Below, in pieces: positions 46,829 through 54,949 of a DNA stretch of 64,000 nt. Below the pieces are notes generated by a model. It did not search any database. It was not told the origin of the DNA and saw only the letters and a program-made list of their open reading frames with translations. The position numbers were made by a program, and so were the translations under genes. Within the stretch, counting starts at the first letter, position 1, and the number at the start of each line of letters is the position of its first letter. This DNA is from an uncultured Pseudodesulfovibrio sp. (GTDB lineage Bacteria > Desulfobacterota > Desulfovibrionia > Desulfovibrionales > Desulfovibrionaceae), in NCBI RefSeq assembly GCF_963675635.1, contig NZ_OY776488.1:2624001-2688000 (forward strand). The letters are read 5' to 3'.

Positions 46829-47248
46829 TCACTTGACGACAAGCACAGGCTTATCTGTGGTCTGCAAGACCTTGTGTGTGACTGATCCGAGAAAGAGTCC
46901 TTCAAGATCCGATTTGCCCTTGGACCCGATAACGATAATATCACATTTTTCCACATCGGCCACATTGGTGATGACTTCCGCCACATCACCGCCGATAACC
47001 AGTTCAAGAAAGTCTGCCTTCGCATTGGTCAGGATAGCCCGATAATGTGCCATGACGCCTTCCGCTCCCTTGAGGAGATGCTCAAGCAACTCACTTGCAT
47101 TGGGTTGGCCCAATCCTATAGGGACGGCTCTTCGCACATGCAGCAAAACGATAGAAGCACTGTCGCCAGCCAGCTCAACAGCCATGTCAGCAGCCGCATC
47201 CGACAAGCGAGAACCATCCACCGGCAAAAGAATGCGCGAGATCTTCAT
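46829..47248 (-). CDS. Universal stress protein UspA (ATP-binding type)
   Basis: A 139-residue single UspA domain. MKISRILLPVDGSRLSDAAA opens the fold and CDIIVIGSKGKSDLEGLFLG carries the Gly-X2-Gly-X9-Gly-Ser/Thr nucleotide motif, so this copy probably binds ATP. AAGGAG lies 7 bases upstream of the ATG at 47248; the longer frame to 47332 is not supported. It follows the MltF-like gene on the same strand after 117 bases. Confidence 0.92.
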   Translation of the reverse strand: MKISRILLPVDGSRLSDAAADMAVELAGDSASIVLLHVRRAVPIGLGQPNASELLEHLLKGAEGVMAHYRAILTNAKADFLELVIGGDVAEVITNVADVEKCDIIVIGSKGKSDLEGLFLGSVTHKVLQTTDKPVLVVK

Positions 47249-47365
47249 AGGTTCACTCCTTATTTTCGATGATAACGTTTTCCACGGTTGAACGACGTAT
47301 TCATCATACCTAAAGAATCGACTCCATGCCAATGAGAGTTTTGAAAAAGTGAGAGAAGTACGTTG

Positions 47366-48778
47366 TCACGACTTCATGGCCTGATCCCGTTTTTTCAGAA
47401 CTCTGGCCATTGATTTATAGGCTGCATAATACATCTGGACATGTGCAACGTAATCCGGGGTTTCATGACCTATTTCATTATACGCCACCCACTCGACGTT
47501 GCCGAACCAACGATCGGGATCAAGGCCCATTTCAGCCGCCTTCCTGCGCAGACCTCGGACTCGCGCCGGTCCGGCATTGTAGGCCGCCAAAGCAAAGTCC
47601 ACCCGATGTTCAGGGTCTATATCCTTGAAGTATTTTTCGCACAAAAAGTGAAGGTACTTTGTCCCAGCATGGATATTGTTATCCAGCTTTTCGATATCCT
47701 TGATGTTCACGTTGGGATCGCTGGCTGTGGATGGTTTAATCTGCATGACACCCACCGCGCCCCTGATGCTCCGCATATCCTGATTGAAACCGGACTCCTG
47801 AAATGCCATTGCGGCAACCTTGAGCCAGTCGAAACCATACTTGTCCGCATATTTCTGAAAAAGTTTCGCCATTGGCTCGAGGCGTCCCCGTTCCAGCGGA
47901 TCATTGTAGTTGAGTACATGCTCCTCATTTACAAAATACCGCTTGTAAAACATGTTTCCCTTCAGAGTTCCCTGGCGAACCGTACGGGAAAAAGCGTCAA
48001 GACTCTCCTTAAATTCCTTGTTTCCCGGTCGCACGGCCCACGCCAGTTGGTCCCCCGAATGAATGACCACGTCATTGAACAGGCGCAATCCGGGCATGCT
48101 CTTCTTCCATACTTCGGCCAGTTGATCCTCGGCCACCACATAGTTGATAAACCCTCGTGCCACCATTTCCAAAAGATCTTCGGTGACCAGATCAGGATCA
48201 GCCTCGATAACATCCACAGGGTCCATTCCACGCGCTTCCAAAGAACGACTGACAGCGTGTAGGTGCTCGATATAACTGCTTCCGGACATGACATGCAGCT
48301 TTTTCCCAGCCAGATCATCCAAACTCATCAACACCTGACTTCGATACCCACCAACCACAATATCCTTGATGTTCTGCCGATAGGGAAAGGAAAACGCCAC
48401 GCGCTCTTGTCGATCTCCGGTAACAGTAAGACCGGCAGCGACAATGTCGCCGCGCCCGTCCAGCAAGGCAGGAAGCAACTGGTCAAATGGAACAGCCAGA
48501 AATACCATGCGGATTTTCTTACCGGGGTTGTTCTTGTCCAGATATCGCCTGTAGGCTCCCATAAGGTCCACTTCCAGTCCGCGCATGACCCCTTTGGAGA
48601 GGAAAAAATTCGTCTGATTATAGGACACGAGCACCCGAACGGGTCGTCCCTGTTCGATGGCTTCAAACAAGTCCCCCGTCCAATTCCGTGAGACGCGCTC
48701 CAGACTCGTTGGTGCAGCCACTGTCGTGCCCACCAGAAGCATCACCAAAGCAACCGCAAAAACAACCCTGCGCATCAA
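47366..48778 (-). CDS. mltF: Lytic transglycosylase MltF-like (SBP plus SLT domain)
   Basis: A 470-residue envelope enzyme. A signal peptide (RVVFAVALVMLLVGTTVA) precedes a type-II binding domain (~40-260; GRPVRVLVSYNQTNFFLSKG, GDIVAAGLTVTGDRQERVAF) and an SLT lysozyme-fold domain (~300-440) with the catalytic Glu in AMAFQESGFNQDMRS (near 327), then RGAVGVMQIKPSTA and ALAAYNAGPARVRGL. MltF cleaves peptidoglycan glycan strands to 1,6-anhydro ends, gated by its regulatory domain. Its ATG overlaps the stop of the upstream phosphatase gene by 4 bases. No lipobox Cys is seen, so anchoring may be by the uncleaved helix. Confidence 0.88.
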   Translation of the reverse strand: MMRRVVFAVALVMLLVGTTVAAPTSLERVSRNWTGDLFEAIEQGRPVRVLVSYNQTNFFLSKGVMRGLEVDLMGAYRRYLDKNNPGKKIRMVFLAVPFDQLLPALLDGRGDIVAAGLTVTGDRQERVAFSFPYRQNIKDIVVGGYRSQVLMSLDDLAGKKLHVMSGSSYIEHLHAVSRSLEARGMDPVDVIEADPDLVTEDLLEMVARGFINYVVAEDQLAEVWKKSMPGLRLFNDVVIHSGDQLAWAVRPGNKEFKESLDAFSRTVRQGTLKGNMFYKRYFVNEEHVLNYNDPLERGRLEPMAKLFQKYADKYGFDWLKVAAMAFQESGFNQDMRSIRGAVGVMQIKPSTASDPNVNIKDIEKLDNNIHAGTKYLHFLCEKYFKDIDPEHRVDFALAAYNAGPARVRGLRRKAAEMGLDPDRWFGNVEWVAYNEIGHETPDYVAHVQMYYAAYKSMARVLKKRDQAMKS

Positions 48779-50415
48779 ACATCCTTCCCGTATTTGACGA
48801 TGACCAGCGTAATGTCATCCTCTGCCTTGGCTCCTTCGGTGAATGCGTAGACCGCCTCAAAAACCCCATCCAGGATACCCTGAGCAGACTGGTCTGCATG
48901 GGCACGAACAGTTTCCTTGAACCGTTCCTTACCGAACATTTCGCCTTTCCTGTTTCGGGATTCCCAGATGCCATCGGTACCGATGGCTATTATCTGACCA
49001 AGGTGCAGTTCGTTGACCTGTTCACTATACACTGACTCATGGGTCACTCCCAACGGCAGACCTGCCTCGGCACCCAGTTCCGTAAACATATCAAGAACCG
49101 GGCAATAGATCATGGCCGGATCATGACCGGCACGCACCCAGTGAGCTGTTTTTTCTTTGGTGTCCAATGTGAGATAGAACAAAGTCATGAACCTACCCGA
49201 GCCGTCCAGGTCTTCGGACAGATGGCGGTTCATCTCGGTCACAACCTGAACAGGAGTGCCCGGCTGGGAAGCACGCATTCGCAGAAAACCACGCGCCGTG
49301 GTCATGAGCAGGGCCGCATCAACACCGTGACCGGAAATATCACCCACAGCCACAGTCAAACCGGGATGATCCACGTCCGTGCTCTCCAGATAATCGAAAT
49401 AGTCACCGCCTGCGATTTCACTGGCAACACTGGAGCCTGCCACATCAAGACCCTGGATACTGGGAGCTTTTTTCGGAAGCAGGCTCTTCTGGACTTCTCC
49501 GGCCAGCTCCATGGCCTTTTTCTGTTCGGTCAGGTCTGCGACAAAGGCAACATGCCCAAGGAATTCACCATCACCATCTCGCAAGGTGTTGGCATTGACC
49601 AGCACGGGCACGACATGCCCGTCCCTGTGCACCATACTCCCTTCGAAGCGGCGATGATCCTGCTTGAGAAACTGTTCCTTCTTGCTTTCAAGAAAACGCT
49701 GATACTCCAGCGTGGCGAAATCATGAGGACGTCTGCCCAGCAATTCCTCGCGCTCATAGCCGATCATCCGACAATAGGCGTCATTGACTTCCTTTATGGT
49801 CAGATCGTCGCCCATGAGAAAATATCCCTCACCCGCCCCTTCAATGGTACGCCGAAATTTGAATTCGCTGGCACTCAAGGCTTGTTCGATCTTCTTGCGG
49901 GGGGTGATGTCCATGAGTACGCCCTGATTGAAAATCCGATTGCCGTTATCATCACGGACAATGGAAGTCTCATCTGATACCCAGCGAGTTTCACCGTCTG
50001 CGGTCTTGATCCGATACTCCTGTGCATATTCCTCAACGTCGAGTTTCTGATAATGCTCAATCTCATTAAGCAAACGCCGATTGTCATCCGGATGACCGAT
50101 ACTCTCAAAAGTAACCTTGCCACTCAAAAAATCTTCGGCTGAATATCCCCACTGACTGACATTCTCGGAGACATAAACCAAGGTATAGGTTTCATCCGCT
50201 TTACGCCGAAAAAGCACTGCCGGAGAGTTTTCCACGATCAATGTTGCCAGCCCGAGCTTTTCCCGAGCCTCCCTGAGCTGATCGATCTCAGCGCAGGCTC
50301 CCTTCCTGCCCGCCTTGAATTCTTCCAGTTCACCTTCACACGAGCATAAACGCGCCCGAAGAGTTTCCAACTCATCCGAGAGAACCTTCATGGATTCCCT
50401 GTCAGCATCAGCCAT
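48775..50415 (-). CDS. PAS-PAS-PP2C (SpoIIE/RsbU-type) serine phosphatase
   Basis: A 546-residue cytoplasmic protein. An N-terminal coiled coil (~1-55) is followed by two PAS domains (~60-180 with ENVSQWGYSAEDFLSG, ~185-300 with GYFLMGDDLTIKEVNDAYCR) and a PP2C-type phosphatase (~320-540). The metal-ligand motifs are GGDYFDYLESTDV, VAVGDISGHGVDAALLMTT and AIGTDGIWESRN, all with intact Asp. RsbU/RsbP-type enzymes dephosphorylate anti-anti-sigma proteins in partner switching; no STAS or anti-sigma gene is nearby. It is co-translated with MltF, an uncommon partner. Confidence 0.9.
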   Translation of the reverse strand: MADADRESMKVLSDELETLRARLCSCEGELEEFKAGRKGACAEIDQLREAREKLGLATLIVENSPAVLFRRKADETYTLVYVSENVSQWGYSAEDFLSGKVTFESIGHPDDNRRLLNEIEHYQKLDVEEYAQEYRIKTADGETRWVSDETSIVRDDNGNRIFNQGVLMDITPRKKIEQALSASEFKFRRTIEGAGEGYFLMGDDLTIKEVNDAYCRMIGYEREELLGRRPHDFATLEYQRFLESKKEQFLKQDHRRFEGSMVHRDGHVVPVLVNANTLRDGDGEFLGHVAFVADLTEQKKAMELAGEVQKSLLPKKAPSIQGLDVAGSSVASEIAGGDYFDYLESTDVDHPGLTVAVGDISGHGVDAALLMTTARGFLRMRASQPGTPVQVVTEMNRHLSEDLDGSGRFMTLFYLTLDTKEKTAHWVRAGHDPAMIYCPVLDMFTELGAEAGLPLGVTHESVYSEQVNELHLGQIIAIGTDGIWESRNRKGEMFGKERFKETVRAHADQSAQGILDGVFEAVYAFTEGAKAEDDITLVIVKYGKDV

Positions 50416-50544
50416 ATATCCCCCGTTCCTTTATCAGCAACCCAATGAAAAACATTCCGATCAGATCTAGCCTTTTACTACAAGCGCAAGTCGCATATTT
50501 CAATATGTTCAAATTTTGTATTGACAGGAACCACATTTATAGGA
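50416..50544. other. Upstream region of the PAS-phosphatase gene
   Basis: The minus-strand promoter of the phosphatase gene. No further gene is supported in this short span. Confidence 0.4.
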
Positions 50545-50727
50545 ATGATTACGATTATCATATGTCGAGTGTATTTTGCATTCACCAACGTCGGTCATGC
50601 AACAGTAATCACAATGGTCTACCCGGTATTGGAGTCAAAAGCAGCAAACATTGACTTACCGGAAGACAGGATACTCAGCAAAAGTCTTGACGCAACTGCC
50701 TCAACTCAGATTGAGGTCAAACAATAG
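50545..50727 (+). CDS. Possible small membrane protein
   Basis: A 60-residue frame from ATG 50545: a hydrophobic N-terminus (MITIIICRVYFAFTNV, VITMVYPVLES) and a polar tail (EDRILSKSLDATASTQIEVK). A strong terminator on the same strand follows after 28 bases, which argues for a transcript. The ribosome binding site is poor (AGGA immediately before the ATG). Not recognised. Confidence 0.35.
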   Translation: MITIIICRVYFAFTNVGHATVITMVYPVLESKAANIDLPEDRILSKSLDATASTQIEVKQ

Positions 50728-50755
50728 TTTTCAACCAATTACCCTCCCCTCCTTG

Positions 50756-50787
50756 AAATCCCGTCTCGCCCCCCCGAGACGGGATTT
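50756..50787 (+). terminator. Intrinsic terminator
   Basis: AAATCCCGTCTCG and CGAGACGGGATTT form a 13-bp perfect stem around a C-rich loop, with a short T-rich tail. Confidence 0.85.
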
Positions 50788-50944
50788 CTAATTGCTGCAC
50801 GACGATCATGGAAAATCCCAGTCGCACGGAACGCATACGCCTATCCCGACAGGACGCGACCTATACCCCATGATTGCTGAGGAAACCGATACATACTCGG
50901 AATAACGACGAGCTTCGGCTCTCGTCGAAGACACATCCCGCAAT

Positions 50945-50972
50945 AAAAAAGGCCGCCATAAGCGACCCTTTC
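50945..50972 (-). terminator. Likely terminator of the LysE-type gene
   Basis: On the minus strand GGTCGC pairs with GCGGCC (one G-T) and is followed by six T; 27 bases past the LysE-type stop. Confidence 0.6.
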
Positions 50973-50998
50973 CTTACTCTCCATCACAATGAGAAAAA

Positions 50999-51631
50999 TT
51001 ACACCGTCGAATCCGCCATGGCGAGTCGAATTCCCAGACCTATGAACAGCGTGCCTGCTGCACGTTTGATCCAATGTCCGTATCGCCCACCGCCACCAAA
51101 CACATTCGACGCCTTGGCTGCAGACCAGGCCCAGATCATGTTTATCAACGTACCGTTTATCGTGAACAGAATGCCAAGAAAGAGAAAGGCCAACGGCTTG
51201 GACTCTGCATCCGCAGAAACGAACTGAGGCAGGAAGGCCAAAAAGAACAGAGCCACTTTGGGATTGAGGGCATTGGTCCAAAACCCTTGAGAAAACACCT
51301 TTCGTCTGGAGAGAATACCCTTGTGTGCGCCGTCCGCGCTTCCGTTCCCTTTATACCACATACTCACGCCGACCCATATGAGATAGGCCGCGCCAAGGTA
51401 CTTGACGACAGAGAAGGCAGTTGCGGACGTTGCCAGAATAGCTGACAGGCCGAGTGCGGCGGAAAAGACATGGACAAAACATCCGGTCCCCACCCCAAGT
51501 GCAGCCAATGCTCCACCTTTCCAACCAAGAGAGGCTCCCCGGCTCACGATATAAAAAACGTCCTGCCCAGGGGTAATATTCAGCAGCAACCCGGAAAGAA
51601 TGAATAATGCGAGATCGTGAGTACCGAGCAT
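50999..51631 (-). CDS. LysE/RhtB-family amino-acid exporter
   Basis: A 210-residue inner-membrane protein with six helices. LFILSGLLLNITPGQDVFYI has the family's Asn-X-X-Pro-Gly-X-Asp motif, followed by GWKGGALAALGVGTGCFVHV and a conserved C-terminal FIGLGIRLA. RhtB members export threonine, homoserine or lysine. It lies 14 bases downstream of the PACE-type gene, so both are likely co-transcribed, forming an efflux pair. Confidence 0.9.
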   Translation of the reverse strand: MLGTHDLALFILSGLLLNITPGQDVFYIVSRGASLGWKGGALAALGVGTGCFVHVFSAALGLSAILATSATAFSVVKYLGAAYLIWVGVSMWYKGNGSADGAHKGILSRRKVFSQGFWTNALNPKVALFFLAFLPQFVSADAESKPLAFLFLGILFTINGTLINMIWAWSAAKASNVFGGGGRYGHWIKRAAGTLFIGLGIRLAMADSTV

Positions 51632-51645
51632 GAGAAACCTCCGTG

Positions 51646-52098
51646 CTACCTGGAAGATGATTGAGGCTGGTCAGCGGGCATGGGAAAGATCGCGTCGTAG
51701 GCCCAATTGTAGAAATAGGCATAGACCAGAAAGAAAACAGCAAAGCCGATGTCCGTAATGAAGGCGGCCCACAGAGAAAGGTCCAACCACCATGCTACAA
51801 AGGGGACCGTGAGAATCAAGAGGCTTGCCTCAAAGCTCACGGCATGGATGCATCGGAGCCACGGTGGGCGATCATTCAGGCGACGCCCTAACTTCACGAG
51901 CAGGTGATCAAAGGCAATATTGAACAGATAATTACAGCCCATGGCTGTCAGGGAAATGACCATGGACATTGTCCCGACCTTGAGAATATCCCGTTCGAGA
52001 ATCCAGGCGGCAAGGGGAACACAGGTGAGAAGACCAATGACTTCGAACATGATGGTGTGGCGGATTCTGTCCGCTTGGGTGCGCATGGGGGAGGTCAT
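51646..52098 (-). CDS. PACE-family (BTP) transmembrane efflux protein
   Basis: A 150-residue inner-membrane protein with four helices in two repeats: RTQADRIRHTIMFEVIGLLT then RCIHAVSFEASLLILTVPF, each with the Glu and Arg/His-rich start of the bacterial transmembrane pair domain. PACE proteins (AceI type) export biguanides and polyamines. The start at 52098 (MTSPMRTQ) gives the usual length; the TTG at 52146 is possible but adds an atypical leader. It is between a solute-binding protein and the LysE-type gene. Confidence 0.86.
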   Translation of the reverse strand: MTSPMRTQADRIRHTIMFEVIGLLTCVPLAAWILERDILKVGTMSMVISLTAMGCNYLFNIAFDHLLVKLGRRLNDRPPWLRCIHAVSFEASLLILTVPFVAWWLDLSLWAAFITDIGFAVFFLVYAYFYNWAYDAIFPMPADQPQSSSR

Positions 52099-52142
52099 TA
52101 CACGCGCTTCAATCGGTTGTCCATGACTTGAAATATCGAATA

Positions 52143-52895
52143 TCAAAAGCTGTCGAAATCGGGATAATCATGGCCCCATTTATCATAAAAAGGCTTCAGT
52201 TTTCCCGCTTTGTGCAAAACCATTATCCCTTCATCAAACAGCTTCATGACAGCACGCCCCCGTTCCGTTTTGTTGAACACGGGGTGATACGACCGGGTGC
52301 CCACCTCCTGCGTGTCATACTCCAGACGGTTGAAGGAAAGACCTGACCGCTTGATGGAATCTTCAATGAACAGCATGTCGTCCACATAGAAATCCGAACG
52401 CCCCAGCAACACCATCTGCAGACATTTCACGCCTGAAGGCAAATCACGAAGATCCACAGGCACAGAGAAATCCCATTCATGGTAATATCCCAGCTGGCAG
52501 GCGACCGTCCTGTCACGCAGGGTTTCCACCCCGGACCACGGCCCAACAGCTGCCTTGTTAAAAAAGGCATAGTATTTATTCACATAAAGGGGATATCGAG
52601 ATAGGCGCAACTGCTCGCTGGTGGCCCGATCATCACAGGTCATCATATCAGCCTGCCCAAGCAGAACCAATTCGTCACCTCTGTTCGTCGGAACATACTC
52701 ATGCTTTACCGAGATTCCGTACAGAGAGAAAATTTCTCGTATGACCTCATGATACAACCCGGTTCCATCACTATTGGTGAAAGTCTCCCACTCAGGACCG
52801 GCGGTATAAGCCTCGACAAAATCTTCCCCATGCGCAGAGGCACTGAGCAAGGTCACAACAAGGAAGATAGGATAAAAAAACCAAGTTTTTAACAA
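52143..52895 (-). CDS. Amino-acid-type solute-binding protein (SBP_bac_3)
   Basis: A 250-residue exported binding protein. Signal peptide MLKTWFFYPIFLVVTLLSAS with cleavage near SAHGE; then YTAGPEWETFTNSDGTGLYH, ISVKHEYVPTNRGDELVLLG and RTVACQLGYYHEWD, all type-II binding-fold features. The start codon is a TTG at 52895 with AAGGTG upstream. Its stop lies 44 bases before the PACE-type gene, on the same strand. Ligand unknown. Confidence 0.84.
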   Translation of the reverse strand: MLKTWFFYPIFLVVTLLSASAHGEDFVEAYTAGPEWETFTNSDGTGLYHEVIREIFSLYGISVKHEYVPTNRGDELVLLGQADMMTCDDRATSEQLRLSRYPLYVNKYYAFFNKAAVGPWSGVETLRDRTVACQLGYYHEWDFSVPVDLRDLPSGVKCLQMVLLGRSDFYVDDMLFIEDSIKRSGLSFNRLEYDTQEVGTRSYHPVFNKTERGRAVMKLFDEGIMVLHKAGKLKPFYDKWGHDYPDFDSF

Positions 52896-53003
52896 ACTTA
52901 CACCTTATGAGATAGTTTTCCAAAGGACTATAATATATTCTGGAATAAATTGATACCCAGCGCACAATTCCACGTCTATTGAAAATCATATTCATTATTT
53001 TTG

Positions 53004-53017
53004 TGAGCATATGCTCA
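53004..53017. promoter_or_regulatory. Palindromic operator 1 of the ORP operon
   Basis: TGAGCATATGCTCA, a perfect 14-base palindrome just upstream of the -35 element. It resembles the site at 53040-53053 (12 of 14 positions identical). Confidence 0.65.
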
Positions 53018-53023
53018 TTTGTC

Positions 53024-53051
53024 TTGACGGTGCCATTCATGAGCGTATGGT
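53024..53051 (+). promoter_or_regulatory. Sigma-70-type promoter of the ORP operon
   Basis: TTGACG (53024-53029) and TATGGT (53046-53051) are separated by 16 bases; 34 bases remain to the ATG at 53085. The -10 element lies within the second palindrome. Confidence 0.55.
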
Positions 53052-53053
53052 CA
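53040..53053. promoter_or_regulatory. Palindromic operator 2 of the ORP operon
   Basis: TGAGCGTATGGTCA, an imperfect palindrome 36 bases (about 3.4 helical turns) from the perfect copy. It overlaps the -10 element. Confidence 0.6.
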
Positions 53054-53084
53054 CTTCAACACTTGTTCATACAAAAGAGGGACC

Positions 53085-54083
53085 ATGGGACGACGAAAGA
53101 AACGACGGATGGTGCATCAGGAACCCGATGCGACTTTTTATAAGCCGCAGGGGATCCCCATGCACAAACTGAAGAGTGCCACGATCACCTATGAAGACCT
53201 TGAAGCGCTTCGCCTTGCGGACGCCGAAGGGCTTTCTCAGGCGGACGGGGCGCAAGTGATGGGTGTTTCCCGAGCCACCTTCGGACGGATTCTCTGCGCA
53301 GCCAGGTCCATTGTAGCAACAGCGTTGACCAACGGCCTCGCCATCCGCATTGAAGGCGGCCATTACACCCTCACCTGCAAAGGGGCGTCTTGCCCCAAGA
53401 TGCAAGCGGACAACTCGTCCACAACAAATGGAGAGGAAGCTATGCCAGGTATGAACGGAAACGGTCCAGGCGCCGGAGGCGGCGGTCGATGCATGGGTGG
53501 CCAAGGTCGCGGAATGGGCCAGGGTCAAGGTCAAGGACGCAAGTCGGGGCAAGGTCGCTGCGTAGGCGGTCAGGGTCGCGGCATGGGCGGCGGTGGCCGC
53601 GGAATGGGTGGTCAGGGCATGGGCGGCGGCAACGCCGGCATGAGTCGTGCCATGGGCACTGACAACAGCCCCCGACAAACCAACACAACACAACAATTCA
53701 AGGATACTACCGTGAAAAAAATTGCAATCACCAGTGAAGGCCCCACTCTGGGCGACAAGGTTGATCCCCGTTTTGGCAGAGCCGGTGGATTCGTCATCGT
53801 TGACCTCGACACCATGGGCGTCGAGTACGTGGACAACGGCTCTTCCCAGGCCATGGCTCAGGGTGCCGGAATCCAGGCTGCTGAAAACGTTGCCAACGCA
53901 GGTGCTCAAGTGCTCCTGACCGGCTATGTCGGTCCCAAGGCATTCACTGCCCTGCAGGCTGCCGGAATCAAGATCGGCCAGGACGTGGACGGCATGACCG
54001 TTGGCGAAGCCGTTGAAAAATTCAAGAACGGCGAAGTACCCATGGCAGACAACGCCAATGCACAGTCCGGGGGCAACAAGTGA
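53085..54083 (+). CDS. DUF134 / DUF5320-like / ORP (NifX-type) fusion protein
   Basis: A 332-residue protein of three parts. Residues 1-~95 are DUF134 (UPF0251), a helix-turn-helix type with ADGAQVMGVSRATFGRIL. About 119-200 is a Gly/Met/Arg-rich low-complexity segment beginning MPGMNGNGPGAGGGGRCM, like DUF5320. From ~210 there is an ORP/NifX-type domain (KKIAITSEGPTLGDKVDPRF; QVLLTGYVGPKAF), known from the Mo-Cu cluster protein of desulfovibrios. Both later modules begin at codons with their own ribosome binding sites: ATG 53442 (GGAGAGG) and GTG 53712 (AAGGA). GTG 54080 of the next gene overlaps its stop. Likely a regulator plus cluster-binding partner of the two ATPases that follow. Confidence 0.85.
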   Translation: MGRRKKRRMVHQEPDATFYKPQGIPMHKLKSATITYEDLEALRLADAEGLSQADGAQVMGVSRATFGRILCAARSIVATALTNGLAIRIEGGHYTLTCKGASCPKMQADNSSTTNGEEAMPGMNGNGPGAGGGGRCMGGQGRGMGQGQGQGRKSGQGRCVGGQGRGMGGGGRGMGGQGMGGGNAGMSRAMGTDNSPRQTNTTQQFKDTTVKKIAITSEGPTLGDKVDPRFGRAGGFVIVDLDTMGVEYVDNGSSQAMAQGAGIQAAENVANAGAQVLLTGYVGPKAFTALQAAGIKIGQDVDGMTVGEAVEKFKNGEVPMADNANAQSGGNK

Positions 54084-54949
54084 TCTATGCCGTAGCCAGC
54101 GGCAAGGGCGGCACGGGCAAGACAACCATGTCTTCGTCCCTGGCCGCCTTGTGGGGCTCTCCCATCGCTCTGGTGGATTTGGACGTTGAAGAGCCGAATC
54201 TGCACCTCTTTCTGAAGCCTGAACTGGATGATATCCAGAAGGCGTATATCGAGGTGCCCGAGGCCGACGAAGACAAATGCACCAAGTGCCGAGCCTGTGC
54301 CGACATTTGCCAATTCAAAGCAATCACAATCATGGCCGACACCCTGCTCATCTTCCCGGAGATGTGCCACGGATGCGGCGGTTGTCTCGAAGTCTGCCCG
54401 GAGGGCGCACTCACTCCCGGCAAACGGGAACTGGGTGAAATCTGCCGGGGAACAGCGGACGGCAACGCCTTCATCATGGGGCGCCTGCGCGTAGGCGAGG
54501 CCATGAGCCCTCCGCTCATGCGTCAAATCCGCACCGAATTTCCGGCACTCGGTGCCAAAGGTGACATCCTTATTGATGCTCCCCCCGGTGTGAGCTGTCC
54601 AGCCATTGCCGCTGTCATGGATGCTGACTGCATCGTGCTGGTCACGGAACCGACGCCTTTCGGATTCCACGACTTCAAACTCGCCTGGGAAGCATTCAAA
54701 CCATTGGGCAAACCCATGGGAGCAGTCATCAACCGAGCCGGGATCGGCGACAATGTCGTACAGGACTTTTGCAGGGACAATGCCATTCCGATATGGGCGG
54801 AAATTCCCTACTCCCGCGAAGTTGCTGAAGCGTATTCCAGAGGTGACGTCATTGCCAAAGTCCTCAAGCCACTGGAACCGACCTTCACCGCCCTGCGTGA
54901 GAGCATGCGGGCCGCGGCCAAAACCGCCAAGGAGGCACGCCATGCATGA
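54080..54949 (+). CDS. MinD-family ATPase with two [4Fe-4S] clusters (ORP operon, first)
   Basis: A 289-residue P-loop ATPase. The deviant Walker A is ASGKGGTGKTTMSSSLAA (residues ~7-16), followed by VDLDVEEPNLHLFL. A ferredoxin insert (~70-115) has CTKCRACADICQF and CHGCGGCLEVCPEGA. The rest is the MinD/Mrp ATPase core (LIDAPPGVSCPAIAAVMDAD; EPTPFGFHDFKLAW). It is the first of the paired ATPases found with ORP in desulfovibrios, where the complex has been linked to cell division and to handling the metal cluster. Start is GTG overlapping the previous stop (GTGA). Confidence 0.9.
   Translation: MIYAVASGKGGTGKTTMSSSLAALWGSPIALVDLDVEEPNLHLFLKPELDDIQKAYIEVPEADEDKCTKCRACADICQFKAITIMADTLLIFPEMCHGCGGCLEVCPEGALTPGKRELGEICRGTADGNAFIMGRLRVGEAMSPPLMRQIRTEFPALGAKGDILIDAPPGVSCPAIAAVMDADCIVLVTEPTPFGFHDFKLAWEAFKPLGKPMGAVINRAGIGDNVVQDFCRDNAIPIWAEIPYSREVAEAYSRGDVIAKVLKPLEPTFTALRESMRAAAKTAKEARHA

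Noticed and set aside
54606-54941. A longer start for the second MinD ATPase.
   Set aside because: It would read through the first ATPase gene in another frame; ATG 54942 has AAGGAGG and directly precedes the Walker A motif.
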